Assembly: GCF_000717875.1 (NCBI RefSeq)
Contig: NZ_JOCT01000020.1
Span: 1-64,000, forward strand
DNA from: Streptomyces sp. NRRL S-455
GTDB taxonomy: Bacteria > Actinomycetota > Actinomycetes > Streptomycetales > Streptomycetaceae
DNA: 64,000 nt
Direction: 5' to 3'
Numbering within the stretch: position 1 is the first letter of the stretch; every line of letters begins with the position of its first letter. Of the stretch, positions 1-9,105 are shown in pieces. Position numbers and translations under genes: made by a program. The notes under the pieces were generated by a model. It did not search any database. It worked only from the letters and a program-made list of their open reading frames with translations, and had not been told where the DNA came from.

Positions 1-111
1 CATGAACAGCGCCATCACGCCACCGATGACGAAGAACGCGAACGACGTCACCAGGTACAGCGTGCCGATCGTCTTGTGGTCCGTGGTCGTCAGCCACTTC
101 AGGTGCCTCAT
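1..111 (-). CDS. ctaD: Cytochrome c oxidase subunit I, N-terminal 37 residues only (runs off left edge)
   Basis: The reverse strand encodes MRHLKWLTTTDHKTIGTLYL and continues as a hydrophobic helix (VTSFAFFVIGGVMALFM) to the window edge. TTDHKTIG followed by the first membrane span is the conserved N-terminus of the haem-copper oxidase subunit I of aa3-type cytochrome c oxidase, the catalytic membrane subunit of the respiratory chain. Known members are about 550-580 residues, so over 90% of the gene lies outside. The ATG at 111 has a purine-rich stretch (AGGCGGGGC) just before it. The start is close to the presequence-less beginning of the domain, so no N-terminal extension is expected. It diverges from the sigma-factor gene at 217. 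Confidence 0.8.
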   Translation of the reverse strand, partial: MRHLKWLTTTDHKTIGTLYLVTSFAFFVIGGVMALFM

Positions 112-216
112 GCCCCGCCTGTGTCCGCGCCCCGCCCGGACGTCACACTGCACCGATGCGACGAGCGTCACGAAACCGGATGTGACGATCGAGAAGGTGC
201 CGGACACGAACGGGAC

Positions 217-765
217 ATGAGCAACGACGAGATCTTCGCCGCTGCCTACCGCGAGCACTACTGGGCGGTCAGCCGCTATGTCGCACGGCGACTGGACGGG
301 CGGGCCGGCGACGTGGAGGAAGTGGTGGCGGAGGTGTTCACGGTGGCCTGGCGGCGCCGGGCCGACCTGCCGTCCTCCCCGCTGCCCTGGCTGTACGGCG
401 TGGCACGCAACTGCCTGGCCAACGCGGTGCGCGGCCACGGGCGCCGCCGCCGGCTCGTCGACCGGCTCGGCAACGACCACACCGCGCACGGACGGCACAT
501 CACGGCGGGCCCCGAGGCCGAGACCCCCGGCGCCTGGGTGCACGAGGCCCTCGCCCGGCTCTCCCCTGCCGACCAGGAGGTGCTGCGTCTGACGGTCTGG
601 GAGGAACTCGGCGTGGACGAGGTCGCCGTCGCTCTCGGCTGCGGCAGGCGGGCCGCGGCCATGCGGCTGCACCGGGCCCGACGCCGCCTCAGGACCGAGA
701 TCGACCGCGTGCGTCCCGCGACCGTGGCGGACACTCACCGCGTGAAAGGGGTCGGCCATGGCTGA
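217..765 (+). CDS. ECF-family RNA polymerase sigma factor
   Basis: A 182-residue protein with the two-domain plan of ECF sigma factors. Region 2 is at about residues 10-80 (YREHYWAVSRYVARRL, then VVAEVFTVAWRR and PWLYGVARN). Region 4 is at about 110-165 (LARLSPADQEVLRLTVWEEL, then the helix-turn-helix LGVDEVAVALGCGRRAAAMR). It would direct RNA polymerase core to a small set of promoters. I start it at ATG 217 (MSNDEIFAA), because the upstream in-frame extension from 76 has no homology and lies in the intergenic region divergent to ctaD. Its last 8 bases overlap the start of the next gene, so the two are translationally coupled and the neighbour is its probable partner. Confidence 0.9.
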   Translation: MSNDEIFAAAYREHYWAVSRYVARRLDGRAGDVEEVVAEVFTVAWRRRADLPSSPLPWLYGVARNCLANAVRGHGRRRRLVDRLGNDHTAHGRHITAGPEAETPGAWVHEALARLSPADQEVLRLTVWEELGVDEVAVALGCGRRAAAMRLHRARRRLRTEIDRVRPATVADTHRVKGVGHG

Positions 766-1756
766 CGAACTCGAACTGCTGCGCAGCGCCAACCCGGTGC
801 CGCCCGACGGTCCCCACTTCGGCGACGGCCCGCTCGACCACGACGCCGAACGCTGGCTCGAGCGACTGCTGCGGGAGCGACCCCCCGGTCGTCCGGCGCG
901 CCGGACGCCGCCCGTCCCCGGCCGGCCCCGCCTCGCCTGGGGGCTCGTCGCCACGGCGGTCGTCGCGGCCCTGGCGCTGACCCTCGTACTGAGCGGTCCG
1001 GACACCACGCCGGCGGTCGCCGCACCCCGTCCGCTGGTGGTGCAGACCGGAACCGCCCCTGTCCCCCTGGACCGATTGGCCGAACGCGCCGCACAGGCCG
1101 CTGCCGACGGCTCGCCACGGCTGCGCAAGGGCACGCATGTGCGGTCCTGGAGCATGGGTATGTCGGAGGACGAACCCCCCGTCACCGTGCCCGAGGAGCG
1201 CATCGTCCGCTGGCGGGCCGACGGCAGCCACACGGAACTCGTCGTGGCCACCGACCCGGAGCATCCGGGCCGCCCGGTCCTCTCCGACGAGGGAGGCGAG
1301 CCGCGCCTCGTCGACGACGGGCACGTCATCAGCGACCACACCTACCCGCCGAGCTGGAGCGACGCCCCGCCCCAGTCCCCGCCGCCGAACGACCCAACCC
1401 GCCTGCGTGCCTACCTGACGGAGGCTCAGTACACCGACATCCCGCTCACCACGCCCCAACTGCTCGACGCCGTGCGGGAACTCCTCGATCACTGGACCCT
1501 CGGCGCCCGGGAGAGCGCGACACTTGCCCGCCTCCTGGCCGGCACCGAGGGGCTGCGGCCCGTGGGCCGGGTGACCGACCGTCTCGGGCGCCACGGTCAG
1601 GCGTACGTGTGCGACGGTCCCGGCGCCCGCCGGATGCTGATCATGGACCCGGTCACCGGCGCCGTCCTCGGCCTGGAGACCACCTTCACCACCGCTGAAC
1701 CCGAGTACGGCGTCAAGCAGGGCGACGTCATGTCGTACAGTGCCTGGCTGCGCTGA
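758..1756 (+). CDS. Membrane-anchored CU044_5270-type protein, partner of the ECF sigma factor
   Basis: A 332-residue protein with an acidic cytoplasmic N-terminus (about 1-60), one membrane helix at about 68-87 (LAWGLVATAVVAALALTLVL) and a long extracytoplasmic C-terminal domain. This layout is that of the CU044_5270 family that usually follows an ECF sigma gene in actinomycetes. An anti-sigma or signal-sensing role is an inference from the 8-bp overlap with the sigma gene and the topology. I see no zinc-binding anti-sigma motif (HxxxCxxC). ATG 758 lies inside the sigma gene; no alternative start fits the membrane topology better. Confidence 0.75.
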   Translation: MADELELLRSANPVPPDGPHFGDGPLDHDAERWLERLLRERPPGRPARRTPPVPGRPRLAWGLVATAVVAALALTLVLSGPDTTPAVAAPRPLVVQTGTAPVPLDRLAERAAQAAADGSPRLRKGTHVRSWSMGMSEDEPPVTVPEERIVRWRADGSHTELVVATDPEHPGRPVLSDEGGEPRLVDDGHVISDHTYPPSWSDAPPQSPPPNDPTRLRAYLTEAQYTDIPLTTPQLLDAVRELLDHWTLGARESATLARLLAGTEGLRPVGRVTDRLGRHGQAYVCDGPGARRMLIMDPVTGAVLGLETTFTTAEPEYGVKQGDVMSYSAWLR

Positions 1757-1870
1757 TCACAGCGGGAGCCCTGACCGCCGGGCGGCGCCCTCCACGGTCC
1801 GCTCCAGCAGCGTGGCGATGGCCATCCGGCCGACGCCGCCCGGCACCGGCACCACGATGCCGGCCGTGCG
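1757..1870 (-). pseudogene. folD: 3' remnant of folD (methylenetetrahydrofolate dehydrogenase/cyclohydrolase)
   Basis: Reading the minus strand upstream of a TGA at 1757-1759 gives about 38 codons of coding-like sequence: TAGIVVPVPGGVGRMAIATL, then LERTVEGAARRSGLPL. PGGVGxMT/AIAxLLExTVEAA is the C-terminal signature of FolD, a bifunctional tetrahydrofolate-interconverting enzyme of about 285 residues. Homology stops near 1870, where the next gene's stop codon (1878) is reached, so only about the last 13% of the gene remains, with no start or RBS. It is a deletion scar, not a functional gene. Confidence 0.7.
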
Positions 1871-1877
1871 GCTCCCC

Positions 1878-2240
1878 CTACTCGTCCCAGGCCTGCACCA
1901 GGGTCTGTTCGGTGATCTTGCCGTCGCTCAGGGAGAGCATCGACTCGGACAGCACGCGCACACCGTCGGCGTACTCGCAGCTCTCGCTGTAGGCGGCCGC
2001 GTCACCCTGGATGACGCACCGCTCCAGCTTGTGCGTCATGTCGCGGCTGTAGACGTCCTCCAGCATCCGGCCGATCTCCTCCCGGCCGTGCAGGACCTTG
2101 GGGTGGCTGGGCTGGGTCGTGTGGTCGACGATGCGGAACTCCGCGTCGTCCGCGTAGAGCGACAGCAGGATCTCCGGGTGCTCTTCCAGGCCCCGGCGGA
2201 GCGTCTCTCTGTCGAAGGCAGGGTCTGCCGCGGTTCCCAT
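1878..2240 (-). CDS. SnoaL/NTF2-like fold protein
   Basis: A 120-residue protein. RETLRRGLEEHPEILLSLYA, then DDAEFRIVDHTTQPSHPKVL and the later EYADGVRVLSESMLSLSDGK, is the usual alpha+beta cone pattern of NTF2-like/SnoaL proteins, which form small hydrophobic pockets used as isomerases, cyclases or binding proteins. No catalytic residue can be assigned with confidence. The ATG at 2240 is preceded by GGAGGAGGTCATC, an excellent ribosome binding site. Its stop touches the folD remnant, so it probably sits at the right-hand border of the deletion that removed folD. Confidence 0.75.
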   Translation of the reverse strand: MGTAADPAFDRETLRRGLEEHPEILLSLYADDAEFRIVDHTTQPSHPKVLHGREEIGRMLEDVYSRDMTHKLERCVIQGDAAAYSESCEYADGVRVLSESMLSLSDGKITEQTLVQAWDE

Positions 2241-2284
2241 GATGACCTCCTCCGTACGAGCGCGACCCGGTCGGCAGCGGGCCG

Positions 2285-2303
2285 CGAGGAGCCTTACTCC
2301 TCG
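2285..2303. terminator. Small hairpin between ABC exporter and SnoaL-like gene
   Basis: CGAGGAG-CCTTA-CTCCTCG is a perfect 7-bp stem with a 5-nt loop in the gap downstream of the ABC transporter stop (2378, minus strand). No T-run follows, so a terminator role is only plausible. Confidence 0.3.
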
Positions 2304-2377
2304 AGCCTCCTCCCACCCGGCGGGCACGGCAAGCGCAGCCGGAGTACCGAGTCCCGCCCGTGTCCTCACGCCGTGGT

Positions 2378-4132
2378 TCAGTCCGCCGCGGCCAGGAACT
2401 GGGTCGCCGCCAGTTCCGCGTAGAGCGGGTCGGAGGTCACGAGTTCCCGGTGGGTGCCGACCGCCCGGACGCGACCGGCGTCCATCACCACGATCCGGTC
2501 GGCCGTCGTCACCGTGGACAGCCGGTGCGCCACCACGAGGACCGTCGTCGTCCGCGCCACGTCCGCGACGGTGTCGCGCAGCGCCGCCTCGTTGACCGCG
2601 TCCAGCTGCGAGGTCGCCTCGTCGAGGAGCAGCAGCCGTGGCCGTCGCAGCAGGGCGCGGGCGATGGCGACGCGCTGCCGTTCCCCGCCCGACAGCTTGG
2701 TGCCGCGATGCCCGACGAGCGTGTCGAGGCCGCCGGGCAGGCGGGCGACCAGGCCGTCGAGCCGGGTCGTCTTCAGCACCCGCGCCACAGCGTCCTCGTC
2801 CGCCTCCGCGTTGCCCAGCAGCAGGTTGTCCCGCAGGGAACCCGACAGGACCGGCGCGTCCTGCTCCACGTAGCCGATCGCGGCCCGCAGCCGGGACAGC
2901 TCCCAGTCGGCCAGATCGATCCCGTCGAGCGTGATCACGCCGGAGTCGGGGTCGTAGAACCGCTCGATCAGCGAGAAGACGGTGGTCTTGCCCGCTCCGG
3001 ACGGACCCACGAACGCCGTCATGCCCTGCGCGGGCACGGCGAACGTCACACCGTGGTGGACGTACGGTAGGTCGTCGGCGTAGCGGAAACGGACGTCGTC
3101 GAAAGCGACGGCGGCGGGCTGCGCGCCGGGGGAGGGGAGGGGGACCGACGTGGACACCGGTTCGGCGGGCAGGCGCAGCGCCTCCTGGATGCGGGTGAGG
3201 GCCGCGGCGCCCGTCTGGTACTGCGTGACGGCGCCGACGACCTGCTGTATCGGCGACATCAGGTAGAAGACGTACAGCAGGAACGCGACCAGCGTGCCCA
3301 CGTCGACAGCGCCCGTCGCCACCCGTGCGCCGCCCACCGCGAGCACCGTGATGAAGGCGGTCTGCATGGCCAGCCCCGCCGTGTTGCCCGCGGCCGCCGA
3401 CCACTTGGCGGCCCGCACGCTCTGCCGCCACGACTCCTTCGCCGCCTCGTGCAGCGTGCGCTCCTCCCGGTGCTCGGCACCGGAGGCCTTCACGGTGCGC
3501 AGGGCGCCGAGGATCCGCTCCAGAGAGGCCCCCATGGCGCCGACCGCGTCCTGCGCCTGCCGGCTCGCCCTGTTGATGCGCGGCACGATCACCCCCAGGA
3601 TCACGCCCGCGCCCAGGACGACGGCCAGGGTGACACCCAGCAGCACGGCGTCCACCAGGCCCATCATCACCACGGTCGCGACGAGCGTGAGGCCGCCCGT
3701 GCCCAGACCGACCAGCGACTGGGTGGTGACCTGGCGCAGCAGGGTGGTGTCCGACGTGATGCGGGCCATCAGGTCCCCGGGTTCGCTGCGGTCCACGGCC
3801 GTGATCCGCAGCCGCAGCAGATACGACGACAGGGCGCGCCGCGCGCCGAGCACCACCGACTCGGCGGTGCGCTGCAGCACGAACGAACCCAGCGCGCCCA
3901 CCGCCGCGTTGGCCATCACCAGCGCCGACATCGCCAGCAGCGCGCCGGTGATGGCCCGGTCGTGCGACAGATCGTCGATCAGGCCCCGCGCCACGAGCGG
4001 CAGCAGCAGCCCGGTCGCCCCGGTCACCAGCGAGAGCACGGCACCGGCGAGCAGCGACCAGCGGTGCGGCCGTACGTATCCGAGGAGCAGCCGCCAGGGG
4101 GGTGTGGCCGTCTCCGTCTCTGCGATGCTCAC
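2378..4132 (-). CDS. ABC exporter half-transporter (membrane domain fused to ATPase)
   Basis: A 584-residue protein: six-helix ABC exporter membrane domain at about 15-310 and nucleotide-binding domain at about 345-575. Visible ATPase motifs are Walker [11 protein letters not shown]-loop ([10 protein letters not shown]), signature LSGGERQR, Walker [12 protein letters not shown]-loop QLD and H-loop (VVAHRLST). Such single polypeptides dimerise to pump lipids, peptides or drugs outward; the substrate is not evident. The start is GTG 4132 with GAAGGAG about 5 bases upstream. There is no adjacent second half-transporter, so it probably works as a homodimer. The 180-bp gap to the divergent mscR gene holds both promoters. 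Confidence 0.93.
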   Translation of the reverse strand: MSIAETETATPPWRLLLGYVRPHRWSLLAGAVLSLVTGATGLLLPLVARGLIDDLSHDRAITGALLAMSALVMANAAVGALGSFVLQRTAESVVLGARRALSSYLLRLRITAVDRSEPGDLMARITSDTTLLRQVTTQSLVGLGTGGLTLVATVVMMGLVDAVLLGVTLAVVLGAGVILGVIVPRINRASRQAQDAVGAMGASLERILGALRTVKASGAEHREERTLHEAAKESWRQSVRAAKWSAAAGNTAGLAMQTAFITVLAVGGARVATGAVDVGTLVAFLLYVFYLMSPIQQVVGAVTQYQTGAAALTRIQEALRLPAEPVSTSVPLPSPGAQPAAVAFDDVRFRYADDLPYVHHGVTFAVPAQGMTAFVGPSGAGKTTVFSLIERFYDPDSGVITLDGIDLADWELSRLRAAIGYVEQDAPVLSGSLRDNLLLGNAEADEDAVARVLKTTRLDGLVARLPGGLDTLVGHRGTKLSGGERQRVAIARALLRRPRLLLLDEATSQLDAVNEAALRDTVADVARTTTVLVVAHRLSTVTTADRIVVMDAGRVRAVGTHRELVTSDPLYAELAATQFLAAAD

Positions 4133-4313
4133 ATGGCTCCTTCGGCGTCGGGCGGAAGGCTCAGGCTACGGGGGCCGCGGGGTGCGGCGCCCGTGCTTCT
4201 CTCCGGCGCGACCTGGTGAGACACGTGGCGCAGGTGCCCGAACCGTATCCCTCGCCGATCAGTCGCGCGTAGGGTCGGAAAGGACGGGATCCCCGCCGGA
4301 CGAAGGAGTCAGC

Positions 4314-5399
4314 ATGGCGCAGGAAGTACGTGGTGTGATCGCACCCGGCAAGGACGAGACGGTGCGGATCGAGACCATCGTCGTGCCCGACCCCGGTCCG
4401 GGGGAGGCGGTCGTGCGCGTCCAGGCCTGCGGGGTGTGCCACACGGACCTGCACTACAAGCAGGGCGGCATCAACGACGACTTCCCCTTCCTGCTCGGCC
4501 ACGAGGCCGCGGGCGTCGTCGAGGCGGTCGGCGACGGCGTCACCGACGTCGGGCCCGGTGACTTCGTGATCCTCAACTGGCGTGCGGTGTGCGGCAAGTG
4601 CCGCGCCTGTCTGCGCGGGCGGCCCTGGTACTGCTTCGACACCCACAACGCGAAGCAGCGGATGACCCTCACCGACGGCACCGAGCTGTCCCCGGCCCTC
4701 GGTATCGGCGCCTTCGCCGAGAAGACGCTGGTCGCCGCCGGGCAGTGCACCAAGGTCGACCCGGCCGTGGCCCCGCAGGTGGCCGGGCTGCTCGGCTGCG
4801 GCGTCATGGCCGGCATCGGCGCCGCGATCAACACCGGCGACGTCGGCCGCGGCGACTCGGTCGCCGTCATCGGCTGCGGCGGTGTCGGCGACGCGGCCAT
4901 CGCCGGATCGCGCCTGGCCGGGGCCGCGACGATCATCGCCGTCGACGTCGACGACCGCAAGCTCGAGAAGGCGCGCACCATGGGCGCCACCCACACCGTC
5001 AACTCGCGCGAGACCGACCCGGTCGAGGCGATCCGGGAACTGACCGGCGGATTCGGCGCCGACGTCGTCATCGAGGCCGTCGGCCGCCCGGAGACCTACC
5101 GGCAGGCCTTCTACGCCCGTGACCTGGCCGGCACGGTCGTCCTCGTCGGTGTGCCCACGCCCGAGATGAAGCTCGAACTGCCGCTGCTGGACGTCTTCGG
5201 CCGCGGCGGAGCCCTCAAGTCGAGCTGGTACGGCGACTGCCTGCCCTCCCGTGACTTCCCCATGCTGATCGACCTGCACCTGCAAGGGCGCCTGGACCTG
5301 GGCGCGTTCGTCACCGAGACCATCCAGCTCGACGAGGTGGAGAAGGCGTTCGAGCGCATGCACCACGGCGACGTCCTGCGCTCGGTGGTGGTGCTGTGA
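4314..5399 (+). CDS. mscR: S-(hydroxymethyl)mycothiol dehydrogenase / S-nitrosomycothiol reductase
   Basis: A 361-residue zinc-dependent medium-chain alcohol dehydrogenase. Residues [10 protein letters not shown] (catalytic zinc Cys), [12 protein letters not shown], the structural-zinc cysteine cluster [10 protein letters not shown]...YC, and the Rossmann stretch [12 protein letters not shown] are visible. The overall sequence closely follows the mycobacterial MscR/AdhE2 type, including [20 protein letters not shown] and [11 protein letters not shown]. In actinomycetes this enzyme oxidises the formaldehyde-mycothiol adduct with NAD+ and reduces S-nitrosomycothiol. ATG 4314 follows GAAGGAGTCAGC. 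The stop overlaps the next start by one base (TGATG), so the two are co-translated. Long upstream in-frame extension is non-coding. Confidence 0.92.
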   Translation: MAQEVRGVIAPGKDETVRIETIVVPDPGPGEAVVRVQACGVCHTDLHYKQGGINDDFPFLLGHEAAGVVEAVGDGVTDVGPGDFVILNWRAVCGKCRACLRGRPWYCFDTHNAKQRMTLTDGTELSPALGIGAFAEKTLVAAGQCTKVDPAVAPQVAGLLGCGVMAGIGAAINTGDVGRGDSVAVIGCGGVGDAAIAGSRLAGAATIIAVDVDDRKLEKARTMGATHTVNSRETDPVEAIRELTGGFGADVVIEAVGRPETYRQAFYARDLAGTVVLVGVPTPEMKLELPLLDVFGRGGALKSSWYGDCLPSRDFPMLIDLHLQGRLDLGAFVTETIQLDEVEKAFERMHHGDVLRSVVVL

Positions 5400-6028
5400 T
5401 GGCCGCCCGCATCGAACACCTCGTCACCTCCGGCCAGTTCAGCCTCGACGGCGGCACCTGGGACGTCGAGAACAACGTGTGGATCGTCGGCGACGACCAC
5501 GAGGCGATCGTCATCGACGCCGCCCACGACGCCGACGCCATCGCCGAGGCCCTCGGGGACCGCCGGCTGACGGCCATCGTGTGCACCCACGCCCACAACG
5601 ACCACATCGACGCCGCCCCCGCCCTCGCCGAGCGCACCGGGGCCCCCGTCTGGCTCCACCACGACGACCTGCCGCTGTGGAAGCAGACCCACCCGGACCG
5701 GGAGCCCGACGCCTGGCTGGTCGACGGCCGGACGATCGAGGCCGGCGGCGCCGCCCTGCGGGTCCTGCACACCCCCGGGCACGCGCCCGGCGCGGTATGT
5801 CTGTACGACCCAGGCCTCGCCACCGTCTTCACCGGGGACACCCTCTTCCAGGGCGGCCCCGGCGCCACCGGCCGCTCTTTCTCGCACTTCCCCACCATCA
5901 TCGACTCGATCCGCGACCGGCTGCTCACCCTGCCGCCGGAGACGAAGGTCCTCACCGGCCACGGGGACGCCACGACCATCGGCGCGGAGGCCCCGCAGCT
6001 GGAGGAATGGATCGCCCGGGGCCACTGA
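5399..6028 (+). CDS. Metallo-beta-lactamase-fold hydrolase partnered with MscR
   Basis: A 209-residue metallo-beta-lactamase-fold hydrolase. The metal motif THAHNDHID (HxHxDH), the later HTPGHAPGAVCL and FTGDTLF, and the C-terminal LTGHGDATT supply the expected His/Asp ligands for a glyoxalase-II-like binuclear site. Its gene starts within the mscR stop codon; the same gene pair occurs in mycobacteria and streptomycetes. A thioesterase role, releasing formate or another acid from an S-acyl-mycothiol, is a reasonable inference from that pairing but not shown by sequence. A GTG three bases upstream (5396) is an alternative start. Confidence 0.85.
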   Translation: MAARIEHLVTSGQFSLDGGTWDVENNVWIVGDDHEAIVIDAAHDADAIAEALGDRRLTAIVCTHAHNDHIDAAPALAERTGAPVWLHHDDLPLWKQTHPDREPDAWLVDGRTIEAGGAALRVLHTPGHAPGAVCLYDPGLATVFTGDTLFQGGPGATGRSFSHFPTIIDSIRDRLLTLPPETKVLTGHGDATTIGAEAPQLEEWIARGH

Positions 6029-6118
6029 CCGCGTGTCGCCGGAAAAAGGCGACAGGAGATGTCCGGCTTACCCGTGATCCTTGGGGCGACAAGCAGCCAA
6101 CGGCACGGGAGGCCGGAC

Positions 6119-7033
6119 ATGTCAGCTCCACTGAAGGGCAAGGTCGCACTGGTCGCCGGAGCGACCCGGGGCGCCGGACGCGGGATCGCCGTCGAACTCG
6201 GCGCGGCCGGCGCCACGGTCTACGTCACCGGCCGCACCACACGCGCCCGCCGCTCGGAGTACGACCGGCCCGAGACCATCGAGGACACCGCCGACCTGGT
6301 CACCGAGGCAGGCGGCCGGGGCGTCGCGGTCCCCACCGACCACCTCGACCCGGCCCAGGTCCGCGCCCTCGTGAACCGCATCGCCGACGAACAGGGCCGC
6401 CTCGACGTCCTCGTCAACGACATCTGGGGCGGCGAGAAGCTCTTCGCGTGGGACACCCCGCTCTGGGAGCACGACCTGGACAACGGCCTGCGCCTGCTCA
6501 GGCTCGCGGTGGAGACGCACGCCATCACCAGCCACCACGCCCTGCCCCTGCTGCTGCGCACCCCCGGCGGCCTGGTCGTCGAGGTCACCGACGGCACCGC
6601 CGACTACAACGGCGGCAACTACCGCGTGAGCTTCTTCTACGACCTGGCCAAGGCCTCCGTCCTGCGCATGGCCTTCTCCCTCGGCCACGAACTCGGCCCG
6701 CGCGGCGCCACCGCCGTGGCCCTCACTCCGGGCTGGATGCGCTCGGAGATCATGCTGGACGCCTTCGGCGTACGCGAGGAGAACTGGCGCGACGCCCTCG
6801 ACAAGGTGCCTCACTTCGCCATCTCGGAGACTCCGCGCTACGTCGGCCGGGCCGTGGCCGCGCTCGCCGGCGACCCGGACGTGGCGCGCTGGAACGGACA
6901 GTCCCTCTCCAGCGGCGGCCTCGCCCGGACGTACGGCTTCACCGACCTGGACGGCAGCCGCCCGGACGCCTGGCGGTACCTCGTCGAGGTCCAGGACGCC
7001 GGCAAGCCGGCCGACACGGCCGGCTACCGCTGA
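6119..7033 (+). CDS. Short-chain dehydrogenase/reductase (SDR)
   Basis: A 304-residue SDR. The nucleotide-binding motif GATRGAGRGIA (TGxxxGxG form) is at about residues 15-25; VNDIWGG replaces the usual NNAG. A catalytic YxxxK-type pair can be read as YDLAKASV after SFF, with the C-terminal substrate-binding region extended compared with classical 250-residue SDRs. Substrate unknown. ATG 6119 has GGGAGGCC about 6 bases upstream. It is 90 bp from the metallo-hydrolase gene, in the same direction, so co-transcription with the mycothiol genes is possible. Confidence 0.85.
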   Translation: MSAPLKGKVALVAGATRGAGRGIAVELGAAGATVYVTGRTTRARRSEYDRPETIEDTADLVTEAGGRGVAVPTDHLDPAQVRALVNRIADEQGRLDVLVNDIWGGEKLFAWDTPLWEHDLDNGLRLLRLAVETHAITSHHALPLLLRTPGGLVVEVTDGTADYNGGNYRVSFFYDLAKASVLRMAFSLGHELGPRGATAVALTPGWMRSEIMLDAFGVREENWRDALDKVPHFAISETPRYVGRAVAALAGDPDVARWNGQSLSSGGLARTYGFTDLDGSRPDAWRYLVEVQDAGKPADTAGYR

Positions 7034-7154
7034 GAGGGAAGTGTCACCGTTTCGTCGCAGACAGCGACTTCGTACAACCAACCCCGGCGCTCGCCCGTCT
7101 AGCTGGCAGGGATCGCAGACCATGTGACCACTTCCGCGAAGGGGCATGACAGCC

Positions 7155-7850
7155 ATGGGGGACGTACGCAGACGGGGCGCCGTCGCACTGGGGATCACCG
7201 GACTGGTGGCACCGCTCACCCTCGCGCTCGGCGCCTCGCCGGCGCAGGCCGCGAGCTGCACCACCCAGACCGGCCCGTACCAGAAGCAGGTGGAGAAGTT
7301 CCTGGGCCGTCCGGTCGACGGCAAGCAGTCCGCCGCGGACTGCAAGGTGATCCGCGCCTTCCAGACCAAGCACGGAATCTCCCCGAACGCCGGCTACGCC
7401 GGACCTGTCACCTGGGGCGTGATGGACCTGATGCAGAAGCAGAAGGCCGTCGGCAAGAACCCCAACAAGGACGGCAAGTGCCCGGTGAACAAGGGCCGGA
7501 TCGCCTGCGTGAACCTGACCCTCCAGCTGAGCTGGATCCAGGACGGCGAGAAGCTCGTGTACGGTCCCGTCCCGGTCCGCACGGGCCGCGACGGCGACGA
7601 GACCCGCACCGGCCTGAAGAAGATCTACTGGCGCAACATCGACCACGTCTCGTCGATCTACGACGTGCCGATGCCCTACGCCCAGTTCTTCGACGGCGGC
7701 CAGGCCTTCCACCAGGCCGGCGTCAGCATGTGGAACCCGCCCGGCTCGCGCGGTTGCGTCAACATGACCAAGACCGACGCCAAGAAGTACTGGTCGCTGC
7801 TGAAGAAGGGCGACGACGTCTTCGTGTACGGCCGCAAGCCGGGCACCTGA
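7155..7850 (+). CDS. Secreted L,D-transpeptidase with peptidoglycan-binding domain
   Basis: A 231-residue exported protein: Sec signal peptide at about 1-30 ending in ASPAQA-AS, a PG_binding-type repeat at about 35-95 (QVEKFLGRPVDGKQSAADCK to FQTKHGISPNAGYAGPVTWG), then a YkuD catalytic domain. The active-site signature is PPGSRGCVNM with the nucleophilic Cys, preceded by a His (AFHQAG). Such enzymes make 3-3 cross-links in peptidoglycan or exchange terminal D-amino acids, outside the membrane. I prefer ATG 7155, 10 bases after AAGGGG; ATG 7146 is only 1-2 bases from it. Convergent with the oxidoreductase at 7877. Confidence 0.88.
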   Translation: MGDVRRRGAVALGITGLVAPLTLALGASPAQAASCTTQTGPYQKQVEKFLGRPVDGKQSAADCKVIRAFQTKHGISPNAGYAGPVTWGVMDLMQKQKAVGKNPNKDGKCPVNKGRIACVNLTLQLSWIQDGEKLVYGPVPVRTGRDGDETRTGLKKIYWRNIDHVSSIYDVPMPYAQFFDGGQAFHQAGVSMWNPPGSRGCVNMTKTDAKKYWSLLKKGDDVFVYGRKPGT

Positions 7851-7876
7851 TCCCAGGTACCCGGCCCGCACCGGCC

Positions 7877-9076
7877 TTACAGGGGCGCGTCCCCGAAGTC
7901 CGGGATCTCCAGCCGCACCCCACCCTGCCGCGCGGACTCGTGCGCGATGATGCCCGGCAGGGTGTAGCGGGCGGCCACCCACGCGTTCACCGACGGCAGG
8001 GTGCGCGTGTTGACGGCGGTCACGAAGTCGTCCACCAGGAAGTGGTGGCTGCCCTCGTGGCCGTTGTGCAGGTTGTCGAACTCCCGCGGCAGCCGTGCCC
8101 GGTCGTGCACGGGAGCGGACCCGGAGGTGAACGCGGCCCGCAGCTCCGGCGCGATGTGTTGGAGCGACGGGTCGTCGGGAGCCATGGTGGGCTTGGGCTC
8201 CAGCAGTTCGCTGATGTCCTTCACACCCTGCCTGTCCTGCCACAGGGCGACCGTGGCGAGCTGCTCCATACTCGCCTCGGTCCCGAAGAAGCGGAAACGC
8301 GACTCCCGTATGTGCGAGGGGTAGCCGACCCGCCGGAACTCGTTGGTACGGAACGAACCGCCTCCCGCCACCTCGAACAGCGCGGTGGCGTTGGAGAAGT
8401 CGTTGCCGAACTGGCTGACCTCCTTGTCGAAGACCCCGTCGCCCCGGTCGTCGACGACACCGATCGCCGACACGCTGACGGCGTGCGTCCGCCAGGCGCC
8501 CAGCACCCCGCCGACCGCGTGCGTCGGGTACAGCAGCGGGGGATAGCTGGCGGTCGCCTTCCAGTTGTCGCCGCCGCTGTACTGGTACGCCTCGTAGAAC
8601 CCGAGGTCCATGTCGTGGACGTAGTCGCCCTCGGCGTAGAACAGCCGCCCGAAGGCGCCCTCGGCGATCTGGTTGCGGGCGTGGACCGTGGCCGGGTTGT
8701 ACTCGCTGGTCTCGCCCATCATGTACGTGAGACCCGTGGCCTTGACGGCGTCGATGATCGCCGCGATCTCCTCCGTGCTGATCGCCATCGGGACCGCGGA
8801 GTACACGTGCTTGCCGGCGTTGAGACCCTGGAGCACCAGCGGCCCGTGCGTCCAGCGCTGTGTGAAGATCGCGACCGCGTCGACCTCCTCCGACTCCAGC
8901 ATGGCCTGGTACGACGGGAAGGTGCCCGCCAGCCCCTGGGAGGCGACGAGTTGTTCGGCCCTCTCGGGCAGCAGGTCGGTGACATGGACGTCGCTGACGC
9001 CGGGGTGGGCCTGGAACAGCGTGGCGAACTGGCCGGAGAACTGGCCGGCGCCGACGATGCCGAGCGAGAACGTCAT
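7877..9076 (-). CDS. Gfo/Idh/MocA family oxidoreductase, last gene of sugar ABC operon
   Basis: A 399-residue protein with an N-terminal NAD(P) Rossmann fold (LGIVGAGQFSGQFATLFQAH) and a C-terminal alpha/beta domain. The family oxidises or reduces sugars, inositols or their derivatives. The usual EKP motif of the family is replaced by the region YSAVPMA after AGKHV, so the catalytic lysine cannot be placed by eye. ATG 9076 follows the binding-protein stop by about 30 bp. As the last gene of the importer operon it is likely to act on the imported sugar; the substrate is not known. Confidence 0.82.
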   Translation of the reverse strand: MTFSLGIVGAGQFSGQFATLFQAHPGVSDVHVTDLLPERAEQLVASQGLAGTFPSYQAMLESEEVDAVAIFTQRWTHGPLVLQGLNAGKHVYSAVPMAISTEEIAAIIDAVKATGLTYMMGETSEYNPATVHARNQIAEGAFGRLFYAEGDYVHDMDLGFYEAYQYSGGDNWKATASYPPLLYPTHAVGGVLGAWRTHAVSVSAIGVVDDRGDGVFDKEVSQFGNDFSNATALFEVAGGGSFRTNEFRRVGYPSHIRESRFRFFGTEASMEQLATVALWQDRQGVKDISELLEPKPTMAPDDPSLQHIAPELRAAFTSGSAPVHDRARLPREFDNLHNGHEGSHHFLVDDFVTAVNTRTLPSVNAWVAARYTLPGIIAHESARQGGVRLEIPDFGDAPL

Positions 9077-9105
9077 GAAATGCGTGCCCTTCACTAATCG
9101 GGGGA

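Noticed and set aside
2..220. Plus-strand 72-codon frame at the left edge
   Set aside because: Antisense to the ctaD start, which has a clear protein match.
5396..5401. GTG start three bases before the metallo-hydrolase ATG
   Set aside because: The ATG overlapping the mscR stop (TGATG) is the common coupling form; the difference is one residue.
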